From: Enoplosus armatus
Lineage: Eukaryota > Chordata > Actinopteri > Centrarchiformes > Enoplosidae
DNA length: 64,000 bases
Direction: 5' to 3'
Assembly: GCF_043641665.1 (NCBI RefSeq)
Contig: NC_092183.1
Span: forward strand, 25,817,492 to 25,881,491
Position numbers and translations under genes: made by a program. Positions 11,628 through 33,294 of this stretch are shown piece by piece. The notes under the pieces were generated by a model. That model saw nothing but the letters and a program-made list of their open reading frames with translations, ran no database searches and was not told where the DNA came from. Each line of letters begins with the position of its first letter. Position 1 is the stretch's first letter.

Positions 11628-12262
11628 TACTTTGAATTGCTGCAAGTCAGTGCCATGGTACAAGCTTCTCAGAGATGTTCAGAACGTTTCAAAATGAAAT
11701 CACGTTTTTTTTTCTTCCTTTTCTTTTTTTTTTTTTTTTCTCCTCAAACAAAAACATTTCGATGTGTTTCGACACCCTCTCTGATGAGCTCAACATGCAA
11801 ACATCTCGTCTACCTAGAAGGTTGATGGACTATATAACATATGGCTTTTTTGAAAGCAATAAAAACAAGGCAAATCAAAAAGTGCATCCAACACAAAAAA
11901 AAAAAAGAAAAAAGAATTCAATTCCAGTCTGTGATCAAAGGTGTTGTCCGTGTTAAGTGGAGGTCCCTCCTGTCTCCTCTGTTTGCTGGCTCAATGTCTG
12001 CACCGCTCACCCACTATTGCCATTTGGGTTCAAAGGTCAAAGCAGACCTCTTCAAGGACTCAGAGCAGGTGCCCGTGCTTAACGCCAAGATGCGTTTCCT
12101 TTAAATAAATTACGGCAGGGTTTATCCAGCAGAAAGGAGTTTCAGCCCCTGAACACACCCCGCAGGTTGCATAAGCCATCAATAGACAGGACTGTGTTGC
12201 CTTTCCTGCCTGTTTCCATTCCCACAGTGCTGTGCGCCGTTAGCCCTGGTGGACAGCAGTCA

Positions 12263-20497
<8,235 letters not shown>

Positions 20498-20769
20498 AGG
20501 CAAGGGGTCGAGTCGGGAAAAGCCGTCCCTCCTCCGCTTTCCAACCGAGCAGAAAGCAGGAGAAGTCTGCCCACAATGGAGAAGAGCATGCGCCAAAATG
20601 GGTTTTTTTTTCACGTTCAGCCACCGGCGCTCCGTGGGTGCGAGAGTCTTGGGTGGACTGTCCTCAAAGTATTCCCACGGCTATCGCGAGGACGCGGGAG
20701 GCTCCCCGGTGGTCAGATTCATTTGATGAACCCCTGAACGCGTCCTGGTGTCAAAACATAGTTCATCCG

Positions 20770-20770
<1 letters not shown>

Positions 20771-20800
<30 letters not shown>
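20771..20800 (+). repeat. (GA)n tract upstream of tbx1 exon 1
   Basis: Fifteen GA units about 275 bases upstream of the first in-frame ATG. On the tbx1 strand it reads (CT)n, a GAGA-type promoter feature or a simple microsatellite. Confidence 0.95.
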
Positions 20801-20803
<3 letters not shown>

Positions 20804-21531
20804 TTCCCTTGTTTCTCCTCTGGTCGGTGGCGGGGTGGTGTCATCTGAGTCCTGCCTTGAGGAGAAGCTACTACTGCTGCGAGAATGTCAAAAGTGAGCG
20901 AGATCCACGCCTCCCCCTGCACCACTAGGAAAAAAAAAAGTGTCTGCGCTCTGCACTGAATGTTTTATTTCAATAAGACCGTGTCAGTCATTCCAATTCA
21001 ACTCCAACGTCACTGCAATGTCCGGCTCCAAAGTGCGGCCACTTTCCCGGCAAATTATAGGCCTATATGTGCGTTTGCATATTTTAGCTGTTCAAGCCCG
21101 GATGGAGCTGGTCCTGCCCCAGTTTGCCTGGAGCATCGGGGGCTGCGGCGCAAAACAAAGTCAAAAAACTTTGTCGTTCGCTCTGAAAATGTCGTTTTTC
21201 TTTAAGCAAGGCTGGAGAAAACAAACAAACAACAAAATGGGAACAGGGATGTGCAGTTCACACGTCACACTGTTTGCTCCAGTTTCACATGTGTGTGAGT
21301 GTTTTCCGGTAACACACGGAGAGAGAATGCACCAGGTTGTGGTTCAAACCAGATAGGCACGCAGACATGGAGACAGGCGCGAGGTGGCAGAGATGCCGCT
21401 TCATTTAGGAAAGGACTCACGAGACACTCATCCACGCGCGCGCTTGTTTATTTGTACACTTTGCCGAAAGCACTTTGATGTGTTGCGTGATTTCACCCGC
21501 TTTACCTTACCTGCTCTATAGTTGTACCTCG

Positions 21532-21532
<1 letters not shown>

Positions 21533-21586
<54 letters not shown>
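21533..21586 (+). repeat. (CA)n microsatellite in the tbx1 5' region
   Basis: About 27 uninterrupted CA units, roughly 1.0 kb upstream of the first in-frame ATG. Confidence 0.96.
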
Positions 21587-21590
<4 letters not shown>

Positions 21591-23978
21591 CCATCTGAGC
21601 AGCCGGTAAACAGAGACACACGTGGCGCTTGAGACCGGAGCTGGACTTGACCTCTCCGCCATCTCGCCTCGCAGCTTCTCGGCTTATCGAGGCTCCGCTT
21701 TAATGTGCGGCAACCGAATGTGCGTTTTGCCGGTGGCGGCCGGACAGTCTCATTTACACCGGAGCCATCGAGTTAAGCGCGGAGGCGAACGGCGGGGTTC
21801 TAATGGGATAACGCGGCGGGAGGATTAGCCCTATTTGTTTTTGGATGTGTCTCAATGGGAGGCAGCGAGCATGAATACACTCCCGCAATATGTTGTTAAG
21901 GGCAAATATTTAGATAGACAGATAGACAGAAGTGACTTTGCAACACACACTCAGAAAGTGGAGGCTTCTGCGCATTGATTACTGTATAAAAGAAATCCGG
22001 CATGGCGCAGTCAGACCCGGTGTAAACCACCGCATGATGTATTCCTTCCCAGTGTACGTCGGCCTTTTCCTTTTTTCTTTTTATCAGATACGATGCCATC
22101 GATACCGACTCACTTCATCATGGCCAAGTCGGAAGCCTCCTTTGTAAATGCCTCAGGTGATAACAGACAAAATACAGGAGCGGATCAGACTGGGAAGAGG
22201 CTGCGCTGGAATTCGCTCGCAGGCCTCAGAGCAGCGGCCAAAAGCGGAGCGCGTTCAGCGCCGCAGCGGCGGACGTAAAGGCCAACTTTAAGACAAACTT
22301 TAAAACGGAAGATTAAAAATAAACTTGTTAAACAGCGAGCTGCACCCCCCCCCCCCTCTCTCTCTCCCTCCCCCGCACCCAATTCGATAGCTCACATTAA
22401 ATACAAATATTAAGTATCAGTATCACTTGTGAAATACACACTTCAAGTTTTCCATAAAGTATTAAAAAAAAATACCTGTAAACCTACAACAACAAGCACG
22501 TGAACGCCGCATGTGTTAATAGCTTGTAGTGATTTATTTATTTATTTTTCGTTGTAGCATTCAAGCGGCTTTAACGGGAGAGACGTTTTAAATGTTAGGG
22601 GGGGAAGAAAAAAATAGAGCTGCATGTTTTGTTTTTTAGCAGTGAACGGCCAAAGCCGACAGCAGCCAGGCAAAGCGAGCACAGCAGGCGAGCAGCCCTC
22701 GCTGGTTAGAGGATGCAGGCCTGAACGCCGGCGACACCGTCCCTCCATTCACTGGCCGACGGACAACGGAGCACCGCGGCCGTGCTGCTGCGGCTCTCTG
22801 TCCGTGTCTAATCACTCCGCTGCACGCTTGTTCGTTCTCGCTGCACATGTGGCGATGTTAAAGTGACTGCCGTGCAAAGTGCTCATGCAGAGGGGGAAAC
22901 AGTGGTCCGTTTATCAGGAGTTACTGCTGAACCGACGTCTTTTTTTCTTTTTCTTTTTTCTTTTTTTTTTTAAATGGATTAAATCCAACATTTTGGTGTG
23001 AACACTTTTAATAAAAAAAAAAAATGGCAACACCTGTAGTCCACACCTAGGCTGCACGAAGTGCCTGTGGGCCCGGTGGGCCCTGCTGATGTGGAGGAGT
23101 ATTAATTGCGACATGTTGTTTAATGTAGTTAATGTAGTGCATCCGCAAAATAAATGTGCTGTCTGTGAGTCAGAGGCCACGCTTCAGCTTTCCGAGTGTG
23201 CGCTCTCTGAGTTTCACATGGAGTTAAAATGCCGGACACCCTCCCGCTGCTTTCTATCTCCTTCTGTCCCCGAACCAGCGCTCTCGCCTCCGGACGGCAC
23301 AAGTATACTGAGGTGCTGAACTGACGGGCGACGGGGGGCCAGCAGAACGCAGACCCGCGGGGGCCCCTCCGTGCCACATTTGGCGTTTTGCGCTTTTACG
23401 CATTTGTCCTATAAAAGGGGATATAACGAAAAAACCTCGGTGTGCTTTGCAGTAGTGTCTCACTAAGATTCGTTTGTCACGTGTTGACAAGCGTTCAGTC
23501 CCACACAGCACAGAACCCCCCCCCCCCCCCCCCCATGTTGCTGTGTTTCTCCCGCTTGTCTTTGACGTGAGAATCGGAGGCCTGTGTACTGTAGGAGAGG
23601 CCTGTGTGGTCCTGTGTGTCCTGTTGTGGTAACATGACAAATCACCAAACCACAAAAATCAAAAAAAATAATAAAATAAACAAACTGTGCCATCATGCCT
23701 CATTAAATGGCGCAGATCTCGTAAACGTCGAGGCTGAGAGATGTGATGAGGTCATCAGTGTATCAGTGTATCTGGAAGGACCTGCTTCTCCCCCTCTCTT
23801 TCTGCTCCCCCCCCAGACGCACAATAAAACCGCACACAGCCTCTCGGATGTTTCATTTCTCCAGTCTTTAATTTAACGAGCCCTTTCTCTGCCACAATCA
23901 GCCTGAAAATAATTCATGACACGCTCGCGTCACTTCACAGATAATAATTCACGGGTGATTCCACCGATCATAAAAAAA

Positions 23979-24002
23979 CACACACACACACACACACACA
24001 CA
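23979..24002 (+). repeat. (CA)n microsatellite
   Basis: About 12 CA units. Confidence 0.93.
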
Positions 24003-26589
24003 AACAATGATTCTCAGCTGTGCGCGCTCCACGCATAAAACCCTACCCTGTCTAAATATTAGTGTAAATCCCCGAATAAGAAGCAGAGGAAGCGCGCAGT
24101 TGACCGCTGACAGCAGAGGGCCCGGGGTGTCCCCTCTCTCTGCGGGGCTTTAGGGAAATGCGCGGAGAGACGCAGGTATGCGGGAGAGGAGGTGTTCAAA
24201 GAGGCGCCTCGACTATCTGTAGGACCTCAACAAAAAAATTTAATTTAAAATAAAAAAAATAAAAATGTGCTCCACATCCAGGAGAACATTTTTATTAGGG
24301 GCCTTTTAAGAAAGGACTTAAATAATAGTAAATCAATAGTGTTGAAATGACATAAACAGACATGAGAAATTGAATAATCTTATCGGGATTTTGTTGTTGT
24401 AAATTATGTGTTATTTATTTACGCTTACATGATGTAAATGTCCCTATATTATTTCTGGAATATTCCAACAGGGAACTGTGGTGACCTTGAATAAATAAAC
24501 GAATAAGTAACACTAAGAATAGCTTCTGTTGTTCAACGGTGATCACAACAGCGACCGTTCACTCACTTTAATTTCATCATAATTTCATCATAATTAACTC
24601 ATTTTTCCCCCCCCGCATGTGAGTCGTGTAAACTAGATAACACGCAAGGCTTTTTTTTTAAATGCAAATTTAAAATTCAAAAATGTAAAAGTTGTTTTTG
24701 TGTGTGTGTGTGTGCGCAGGTGCAAGCCGTCTGCTGCTTTACAGCACCAGCAGTTTGTCTAATTGTGTCTGTTAAGGCTGCGTGAAGCAACTCAATTTTA
24801 ACAGCAAAAATATGTGTGAATGCCTTCATTCACTCCTCCGGTTAGAAAATGTCCACCTCCTTTCACCCCCCCCGAAAATGAAATGTCCACATCAGCGCGA
24901 ATACTAATTGGAGGTTTTTCAGTGAAAACGTCCAAACGTTTGACCGCAGTGATGATTACTCGTCCGATGTCGATCTGTATTTGTTTTTCCTCGTTTGTAA
25001 TTCCATTTCTATCGTCTGTCACTGAGCGGTCAGCTCATATTTATTCCCTTTCCGTGGCGTTGGTTGGTTGCCACCGTGAACGCATTCCAAAATAGCCGCT
25101 CCAGTGGTGCACAAGTGAAGTTATTATGTGCAAATATGCGCGCTGATATGGAAAAGAGATTGGGAGAGTGCAAACGGAGCTTATTTGGTCCAGTAATCCT
25201 GTAGTCAGCTTCACTAGATACAGTAATAATACAAAGGCATATTATAGGAATAAGATCTGCTCTAGAGTGCGTCCATGTTATTTGTATATGATTTTACAAA
25301 TAGGTCAGACCCTCAGGGGAGCTTTGGTGGTAATTCTGTTTTATAACTGGGGGATTTATTTGACTCTTGTATTAGTCTATATTAACCTCTTGTAGATATA
25401 ACAAGGAATTGCTCTATTTCTGCAAAAAAAAAAAAGAAGAAAAAAAAAAGAAAAAAAGAGCCCAAACACATTTCCTTGTTGGCATATAAATGTGGTTTTC
25501 CTGTTCAGCCCTGCTCTCTTTGTATTTTGGGGGTCATCATAAAAGGACATGCGCATAAAAAAACCCCCAAAACACAATGGAAATGAACACAATGGCTGAC
25601 CAAAGGTGAAAATCATGATTCCCTTGTGTCTGTCCCAGGAAAATTCCACCATATATTCCCACACACATTGTTAAAACGCGGGGGAAATGGGCTGTGGACG
25701 TCACCTTTTTTTAATATTATTCATTTAGAAATCTCAGAGGAAGCGTGAACGTGTTTCTGAAAGAACATGTGCACCATCATGGAATATCAGGTCTCAAAAT
25801 GACATTGTAACAAATTTCACTGTTTTTATTTTTAGTTTCTTTCAGTTGGTTTATACATTATAGTCCACAATGTGAAATATATGATTCATGCTTGCAACCC
25901 AGTTTCTTTCGCCTTTATGGATTCTGAGGTTTGACGACTTCACTGCCTGGGCTCTCTGTCCGAGCTGCCTTGTGGAAAGAAAAAGAGACAACGAAAGAAA
26001 AGCACAATTTTCACTTTCTCCCTCCCCCTTTGCAGTTGTCTGGGAAGATGTGTGCCACCGCTATTTGTTTATTTTGGGAAGGAAGGTCCTCTCTCCACAT
26101 GTCCTCTCTGACTTAACGAATATAGGCCCGACAGCTGCCAACTGTGCCCTTCAACGGGCTCCGTGCAGCCTGGTCGATGCAGGCCGGCCTCGACACGCTG
26201 CCCCCTTTCAGTCCCACCGCACCTGGAGCAACGCTGTAACGGAGAGAGAGGGGAACCGGCAGTTATCATCCAACTACCAGGGGATTACTGTAAGACACAA
26301 CCTGTGGCAGCGTAGGAAACTGCCTGAAAGTGTGTTCATGCAGTGTATGCATGTGATTGTGTGTATTTGCAGTACGAGTGGTACTGTTATACCACTGAAT
26401 ATTCCTTTCAGAGGTTGTTATCGGTATTAATCAAGTTGAATTCCTCATGAAAAGACTGAGAGAGAGCAAAAACAGTTCGGAATGTCTGTTGGAGGACATA
26501 GGAAGGGTGGGGCGGGGAGGGGGTTGCTTGGAGTCAGATCCCTTTTCAAAATCACTTCTTCTCTTTCCCTCCCGTCTTTGTTTTAAAAC

Positions 26590-27060
26590 TGGGAAGCTTT
26601 TAGCTTTTGAAAAGTATCCTTTCCCTATCTGTTGCGCGGCGGCCCCAGTCGTCATCACCTCACCTCTCCCCGCAGCCCTATTGGAGCGCCGGTAAATAGC
26701 TGGCATTCCTGCCACAAAGAGCCGATGATGTGGGCCCGGGGCCTCCGTGATCTCCCCAAATTAATTAAGGCCTTTCTTCTCCCCCGAGCAGGATCCGCGG
26801 CCTTTGTCCCTCTAATACGTCTTAAGCCCGGTATTAAATGCGAGGGCAGAGTCTACGCTCATTATAAATCTGTCACTGCCTGCTTTGCTCTTCTCGGCCC
26901 GGCCCGTGATCCTAAATAGGCTTCAGTGTAGCAGGGAAGCCATCCTCCAGTCTGGCTCTCGCCCCATGCCTCCTCCTTATCTGCAGCCCCTCCGTGCTCC
27001 CCACTGGCTTGGTATTTATTTGAATATGAGAAGGCCTGCTTGTTGTTTCTGGCAGAGGGG
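26590..27060. promoter_or_regulatory. Candidate conserved non-coding element
   Basis: This unique, balanced-composition sequence contains a palindromic homeodomain site TTAATTAA (26761-26768), a GATA-type CTTATCTG near 26978, and ATTTATTTGAAT near 27015. It stands out from surrounding microsatellite-rich DNA. Conservation is inferred, not measured. Confidence 0.25.
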
Positions 27061-27082
27061 GCTCGAGACTGAGACCCCACTC

Positions 27083-27114
27083 CCCACCACCACCACCACC
27101 ACCACCACCACCAC
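27083..27114 (+). repeat. (CAC)n trinucleotide array
   Basis: About ten ACC units at the right end of the element-like stretch 26590-27060. Confidence 0.93.
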
Positions 27115-30100
27115 CTCATGTCCCTCAACCCCCCAACTTCTTCCATCCCTTCGTCCCTGCTACGCTCGCTCCGTCTGTCCCTCCTCGGCCACCCTGGCTT
27201 GTTCCCTCTTCACGAGCCTCTGCTTTCGTGAACTTGAACCACAGACCTCGAGTCAAAGGCCATTACAGACAGGCCCACAGCGAATGTGTGTAAGTGTGTG
27301 TCAGAGTGCATGTGTGCATATCCCATTAACTACTTTCCCTCTCTAGCTGAAATGAATAACTGTGTTGGTGGAGGTAGATTCTGCTCCTTTTCTTCCAAAA
27401 ACTGCAGCTGAGTGAATATTTCCTTTAAAGTCACTCCGGTCAGTAAAGGCACCTTTTCATGGGCTGATCCTGATTCTTCCCCTCTTCCTCCTCCTCCTCA
27501 TTTTTGCTTGCCCGCTAGCTTCATCCCTCTGCCCCACCTGACCTAACCTCAGGGGGTCGGTAAGATGACGAGACCTCCAGTAGGTCTCCAATTTGAAACA
27601 CTGAAGGTGTTTAGTGGGGTTTTAACGTGGCAATTCGTTCCGTGACGGCAGGATCTGGATCGCCTCTTACCAGCAGCAGGAAGTGGGTCTAATGGACGCA
27701 CATTAGAGAAGCCCCCACACCAGTGAAATTAGGGGATCAGAGGCGTGCTGAGATTTGACCTTGAGGAATGCCAATACCACACCCCCGGCTGGAAATGAGC
27801 GGCGGAGGAGACAGGAAAATGAGCTACAATGTGGCTTTTTGTTTGGGCGTACAGGAGATTTGGGTTGAGGGGGGACTTTCGGGCCTTCCTGTGCTCCTCT
27901 TCCAAGATGAAGAAGCAGGAAGTCACAAAGGAGGTAAACAATGTGCAGAATGGAGCAGATGCCAAGGACTGGAATGTACACCCCCATCATTCCTGTTGGC
28001 ATGGCTCCGGGCCAGTTGATAATGGACACAGTGCCGACTAAACACCCGGCTTCCATGTTGCAAATATTTCCCCACCTTATATAATGTTTCCATTCAGCGG
28101 CGTGGAATGACCTGCAGACTTCGCTTGGCGGTGCTTTTGCTGGGATCAGCCACATCTCGGGTCTTTGGGCCGTGCTTCAGGGTCACAGATCTTGCTCTGT
28201 GCATCTTGTCACTCAGTCACTCAAGGGATCGGTCAAAAGGAGCCTCCACCAATTGGAGCGAGCGCTGGGCTGTCTGATACTGATTACAGCGATTCATCAT
28301 GTCAGGCTCTCCCTGCCACCACATGTTTGTTTTGATCTCTTCCTCTCCAGCACTTTGACAGTGAAAGATGAGGGACCATGTGGCCGGGCCGGCACTGTGC
28401 CACGGAAACCGGCAGCACAAGCAGCCGGCTCTGGGTCCCTGTACGGAGCTCTGCGCGCTGGCCACGGCCCCCAGCTCGGAGCTCCATGTCAGGACTCGGA
28501 ATGAGCGAGCTCAGTAGGGTGTGGGGGAGATTTGGCCGGCTGGCTAATTGCAGACCCAAAAGTGTAACTTTAGGTGATGGGGGGATTAAGGCATGTTGAC
28601 TTGTGTTCACTGGGGGGCTAAACTGACACTCCGTTCCCCCAGAGCGGACAGTTCCTGAAACCCCCTGGAGTCGGCTGGGGGGTCTGGGTCACATTAAGGG
28701 GGTACTGTGTGGCCTGCAAGGGCAGACCACATGACCAGCTCCTCTAAAACAAGCACTGCTGTGTCCATAATGTCAAACACTTCCTCCATCTGCATCCATT
28801 AGCCAGCTCTGGAGGTGGCGAGGAACATTTGAGGGCTGAAGGAAAACAAAGGGTGCAGAGATTACAAGGCCCTTCTGTAATGAAAAGGTTCCCTCGCCTA
28901 TTGTACTGAAGCAGTCACAGAATTTACTCAAGGAATCCATTCATTTTGAGAAATACTGATAGTTTAGAATATTATTCGATTGTATTGTCATTAGTATAAT
29001 TTATAAAATCGGATCAGAAGAAATCACACACTGTTTCTAACATTTGTGGCTATATTTAAAATACATTGTTTACACCCCAATTTTTTAAAACAGAATTCTT
29101 GAATTTTTTAAAAAAGTTTTTTTAAAAATGTAATAAATAGAAATTGTATTTTATATAACTTGTAATATAGTACGGACAATTTAACTTATTTAATTTGAAC
29201 TAATTGAAAATGTGATGAAATGAAAACCAGGTACTCCAATGATCGAAAGAAAAGTATAATACTTTTAGTCTTTCATAATGTATCCTTACAAAATTCTATA
29301 TTTTCAAAGGAAAATGTTGGTCACATTAATAAAGAAAAGCTGCATCCTAACATGTGAAATAATTATTTTGTGGTTCATAAGCGAATTAAATTATCACACA
29401 TCTTTCAGAATGCTCACCAGTAATTTCTTTTATTAAGCAGATTATTGAGAAGACATAAAACTGGAGTGATGAATTACTTGTGGAAAACATGTACAAAGTA
29501 GGCCTACATATACATTAAACATACAAAACCTAATATACTCTACAGTCATGTGGAATCTGACTAAATCACTAAATATATAAATACTTTTTTAATTATTTGA
29601 AAATAATTAAAAGAAAAACATTTATTTTTTGCAGATGGCACTAAAGAAAAATCTGAATGACAAACGAGACATAAAAAAAGGACCATAGAACCACAACGAG
29701 CAAAAGTTAGAGGATAACCTCAAGAAACAAAAGTTTTATAATCCAAAATCCTGATAACATAAATTTCAGCCAGTCCTAACCAGCGAGACCTCTGGTTTCA
29801 CAGTAAAACTCTTAAGTACACGTTGGAGTTTTATTTACTGGACCACGTTTTCTGCTGGTTGGAAGTTCCTTGAGTGTGTGTCTGCCACAGTTTTAAATAC
29901 CTTTATTTACACTGATGTTACTCTGCCTCACCCATGCTTTCATATAGGTATTCCACAGGCCCCTATCGTGCTCTGTAAAATATGGGTGGACCCTCTGACA
30001 GATGAACCAAGCCGCACAGACGAGCAGAAGTCTTTGTCATCGTGCGTGTTGCAGCAACCTCCCTGTGGCTTTCGCCGAGAGGACCTGAACATTTGAGTCA

Positions 30101-31410
30101 ACTGGACGTGGAAAAAAAAAAAAAAAAATAGCCCTTGTGTTTGGATCTGATTTCTCAGCTCATTAATCTTGACTGTTGTCATACGGTGCGGCTCAAAGGC
30201 TGGCACATTTTCAGCCTGCGTGAATGTAATGATATTTATTAGAACATGTCCTCGCTTGCTGGATGTCTCTTACCGTATCTGACATCATTGTCCTGGATAC
30301 CGACTTGTGTTTACATATGACTAAGAGGAAGAGGGTTGGACACCAATATTGTTCACTTTGCCCCCCCCCCCCCTTTTTGCAAAGAATTCCTTTAATTGAA
30401 CCATTTTTTCTGACCTTTGCTGACCTGCCCATGAAAGCAACATGATATCAACCTGGGATTAAATAGCATGTACAGACGCAAAACTCCAACTAAAATACAT
30501 AAACAAAATCAAAATTCACCATATGAATAAACCTCAGCCTCACACTCTAAATATTCTATACTGTAGAAAATGAATACAAACTTTTAGTCCTGTTGCTCTG
30601 CCTGTGAAGGCAACATTATAACAAACTTCTACATAGCTATGCACATAAAGTAAAAATACAACCTAAATGACGTTATTGGCTCGGACTAAATCTAGATATA
30701 CCTAGATTTACATGGTATACTTAGCCCACTTTTACATACCAAATAGGGTATAATGTAGATAGGCAAGACAGTTTTCAGTGATTATTGATATTTCAGTAGC
30801 AACCAGAATTATTTATCAGTGATTAAAATCATTAAAAAAAAAAAAAAAGCAGAAGACAGCAGATGTAATGCTTGCATGCTATTTAGAAAATGTTATTCTT
30901 CTACCGGCTGCAAAGAGAAATCACTGCACTGAACCCTGTGCAGCAGGTTGACTGAGGAAAATGTTTGGCTGAGGAGACAGCGTGTGTGTGTGTGTGTGTA
31001 TCTGTGTTACAGGCGTTGGAAAAAGCAGTAGCTCCCCTGTGTGGTTTGCTGGTGTAAGAGCACCTGGCACAGCAGGGGGAGGGGTGGGCATTTGGGTACC
31101 AAGACATAACCTGCACAGCTCCGCTGGCACAGCAAGAAGTAGGACTTTGAGTTCCGCGATGAAGCACGGACATGAATAAATGCAATCACTCCGCTGTAAC
31201 ATACCTGGATAAAAGCAGCCACTTAATTGGAAGTGAAGCATCGCTGGTAATCTTTAGAGCCTAGTCTGCTAACGAGTTAGCATGCAAATGCTACATGCGT
31301 TTCCCCCTCTGTGTTTTGCCCTCAGCCTGTGTTCTTGTTGTTGAAAACACACCTAGAAAAGCCTCTGTCATCGCCCGTCTCTCCATGTGACATATGACAA
31401 CAACTCTCCC

Positions 31411-31412
<2 letters not shown>

Positions 31413-31445
<33 letters not shown>
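31413..31445 (+). repeat. (CA)n microsatellite
   Basis: About 16 CA units, uninterrupted. Confidence 0.95.
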
Positions 31446-31447
<2 letters not shown>

Positions 31448-32299
31448 CTGCATGCATACACATCCGCACAAGAATTAACAATTCAACAATTACTCAACTT
31501 CATGTTGCCAGCATCCATGTCTTTCACGTTTCTGTGATTTTTAGCTAACGTGCTGTACATGCAAGTTGAGGTCTTCGCTCTTATACGCACACGGAGTTAT
31601 TTGGCTGGAGGCCCTTTGGTTCAAGTTGATGTGTGGGGTGAGTTGTGATATTGCATAGCTTCAGAGGCGGCCTAATGCAGGATCGGGTGTCTCCGTCCAT
31701 ATCAGATGCCTGCAGTGGAGTGGATGGATAGCTTCAGATGGCATGTGCCCTCTCTGGACACTGGACACTTCATCGCCCCCACCCACCCTACCCTCCAAAT
31801 ATTTACCTGACATGTCTCCGTGGGTGGCGGCCCATCTAAAGAAACATGTATACACGCACATTCACATTGATGGGTTTTTCAGCGTACAGATATACACACC
31901 AGAGTTTTACTGATTGTGTGTTTTGAAAGCCGATATGGACGCTGTTCGGGCTGAAGCTGTCAGTAGCCAGATAATATTCAGTATGCTTACGTTGACCATT
32001 TTCACAACAAAATGTGTGCAGTTATTTAAAAAGGACCACTGTGAAGGTTATAAATCCTCTAAAATAGCGGGTCGATCATCATGTGCCCACTGTACATTTA
32101 GATGAATGAGTATCCAGTGACAACCACAAATATTCCCAAATTCTCAGAAAGGTATTCCCATGATATAAAACCTAATACACACACTGGTAGATCAGTGCAG
32201 ACACACACTTACACACACATGCCTGCACACATGCTTAAACACAAGTCCATTCCCGCGTCAGGCCTCATTGGTGTCGACACTTTGAAGTTGTCGGCTGCT

Positions 32300-32316
32300 T
32301 GTTTACTGATGCAAAT
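32300..32316 (+). promoter_or_regulatory. Composite forkhead + octamer site (candidate enhancer core)
   Basis: TGTTTAC (32300-32306), a forkhead consensus, is followed two bases later by ATGCAAAT (32309-32316), a perfect POU octamer, and then TAGC. It lies 11.8 kb upstream of the first tbx1 ATG. A forkhead-dependent Tbx1 enhancer at a similar distance upstream is known in mouse. Identity with that element has not been shown. Confidence 0.3.
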
Positions 32317-33250
32317 TAGCAGGTAGGGGACCTTCAGAGGAGCAGAGAGCGTGGCAGCTTCGTGGGTGGTGGGTCCTCCTTCTAACACCGCACCCCAACT
32401 CATCTCCTTCCATCCATTCCCCTCTCTACCTCTACAACACCCCCCCCCCTCCCCAGTGAAGGAATGCTTTCAGCTGGACTCACCTGGTAGAAGGGCCGAG
32501 GTCAGGTCTCTGGAGGCTGAAGTGAGTGGACCTCAGAAGGGCTCAAACTTTACTGCCTGGCTAGGAGCAGCTTGTATGACTGTCCATGGATATATTTTTT
32601 GCAGCATATCCTCTCTGTCCAGTCAAAACCACTAATCTCTAAATAACCCGTGTCAAAATGCATTGTCACAAAGCTGAAAACAGGGTAACTCATAAAAAGC
32701 GATCCATTGTTTTCACAGGGCAGCAATGAAAGCTATATTTAATGTCTCCTATGTGTACAATTTATTCCCCCCCCCCCCTAAAGCTCAAGTCGCCGTATTT
32801 GCCCACAGAAATCATTAAACGCTACCATTAATCTTATCTAACTTCCTAACTTACAACATATTAACATCACGAGTAGGAAAAAAAGATGGTCGTAACAGCT
32901 TCATGGTAACCTAATGTGACGCAGAGACCCCATCAAGCATTTTACGCTGTAGTTGGGATGTTAACCCAGGACGTATCCAGGGAGGCATTGCAGAACACAA
33001 ATATTATAAAGGTAAAAAAAAAGTCATAACTTGTCCGAATTGTTTTTTTTTTGTTTTTTTTTATTAGCCGAGCAGAAACGGGAAATGGGAATGAGCTTTC
33101 AAATGCTGGGACAGAGAGGCGTCTGCTTGACCAAATAAGAAGAGTAAACAGGAGTCAGTCCGCTGGGATCCCTGCTGCTGCTGCTTTCAATGGTGAGAAC
33201 GCCACACTCCACCTTTTCCCACTTACTGACCCAAACACACAGCTAGTTGC

Positions 33251-33252
<2 letters not shown>

Positions 33253-33290
<38 letters not shown>
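33253..33290 (+). repeat. (TG)n microsatellite
   Basis: About 19 TG units. Confidence 0.95.

Positions 33291-33294
<4 letters not shown>

Larger units (their letters stand above)
11570..12262 (-). other. tbx1: tbx1 3' UTR (estimated)
   Basis: This is non-coding sequence after the tbx1 stop. On the - strand it ends near two AATAAA signals. It contains A/T homopolymers (T-tract 11706-11740, A-tract 11896-11912 on +). No antisense gene is recognised. The exact 3' end is not determined. Confidence 0.55.
20498..24200 (-). promoter_or_regulatory. tbx1: tbx1 CpG-rich 5' region and promoter (approximate)
   Basis: CpG is dense upstream of tbx1 exon 1, especially 20640-20720, 21420-21830, 22180-22280, 22640-22860 and 23240-23400. 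This is typical of the unmethylated promoter domain of a developmental transcription factor. The exact start site cannot be read from sequence. A (GA)n tract at 20771-20800 and a (CA)n tract at 21533-21586 lie in the region. No upstream coding exon was recognised. Confidence 0.5.

Noticed and set aside
25888..26430. ATG-started open frame of 180 codons on +
   Set aside because: No domain, no repeated or biased codon pattern, no resemblance to known proteins. At this length a chance frame in a 64-kb vertebrate window is expected.
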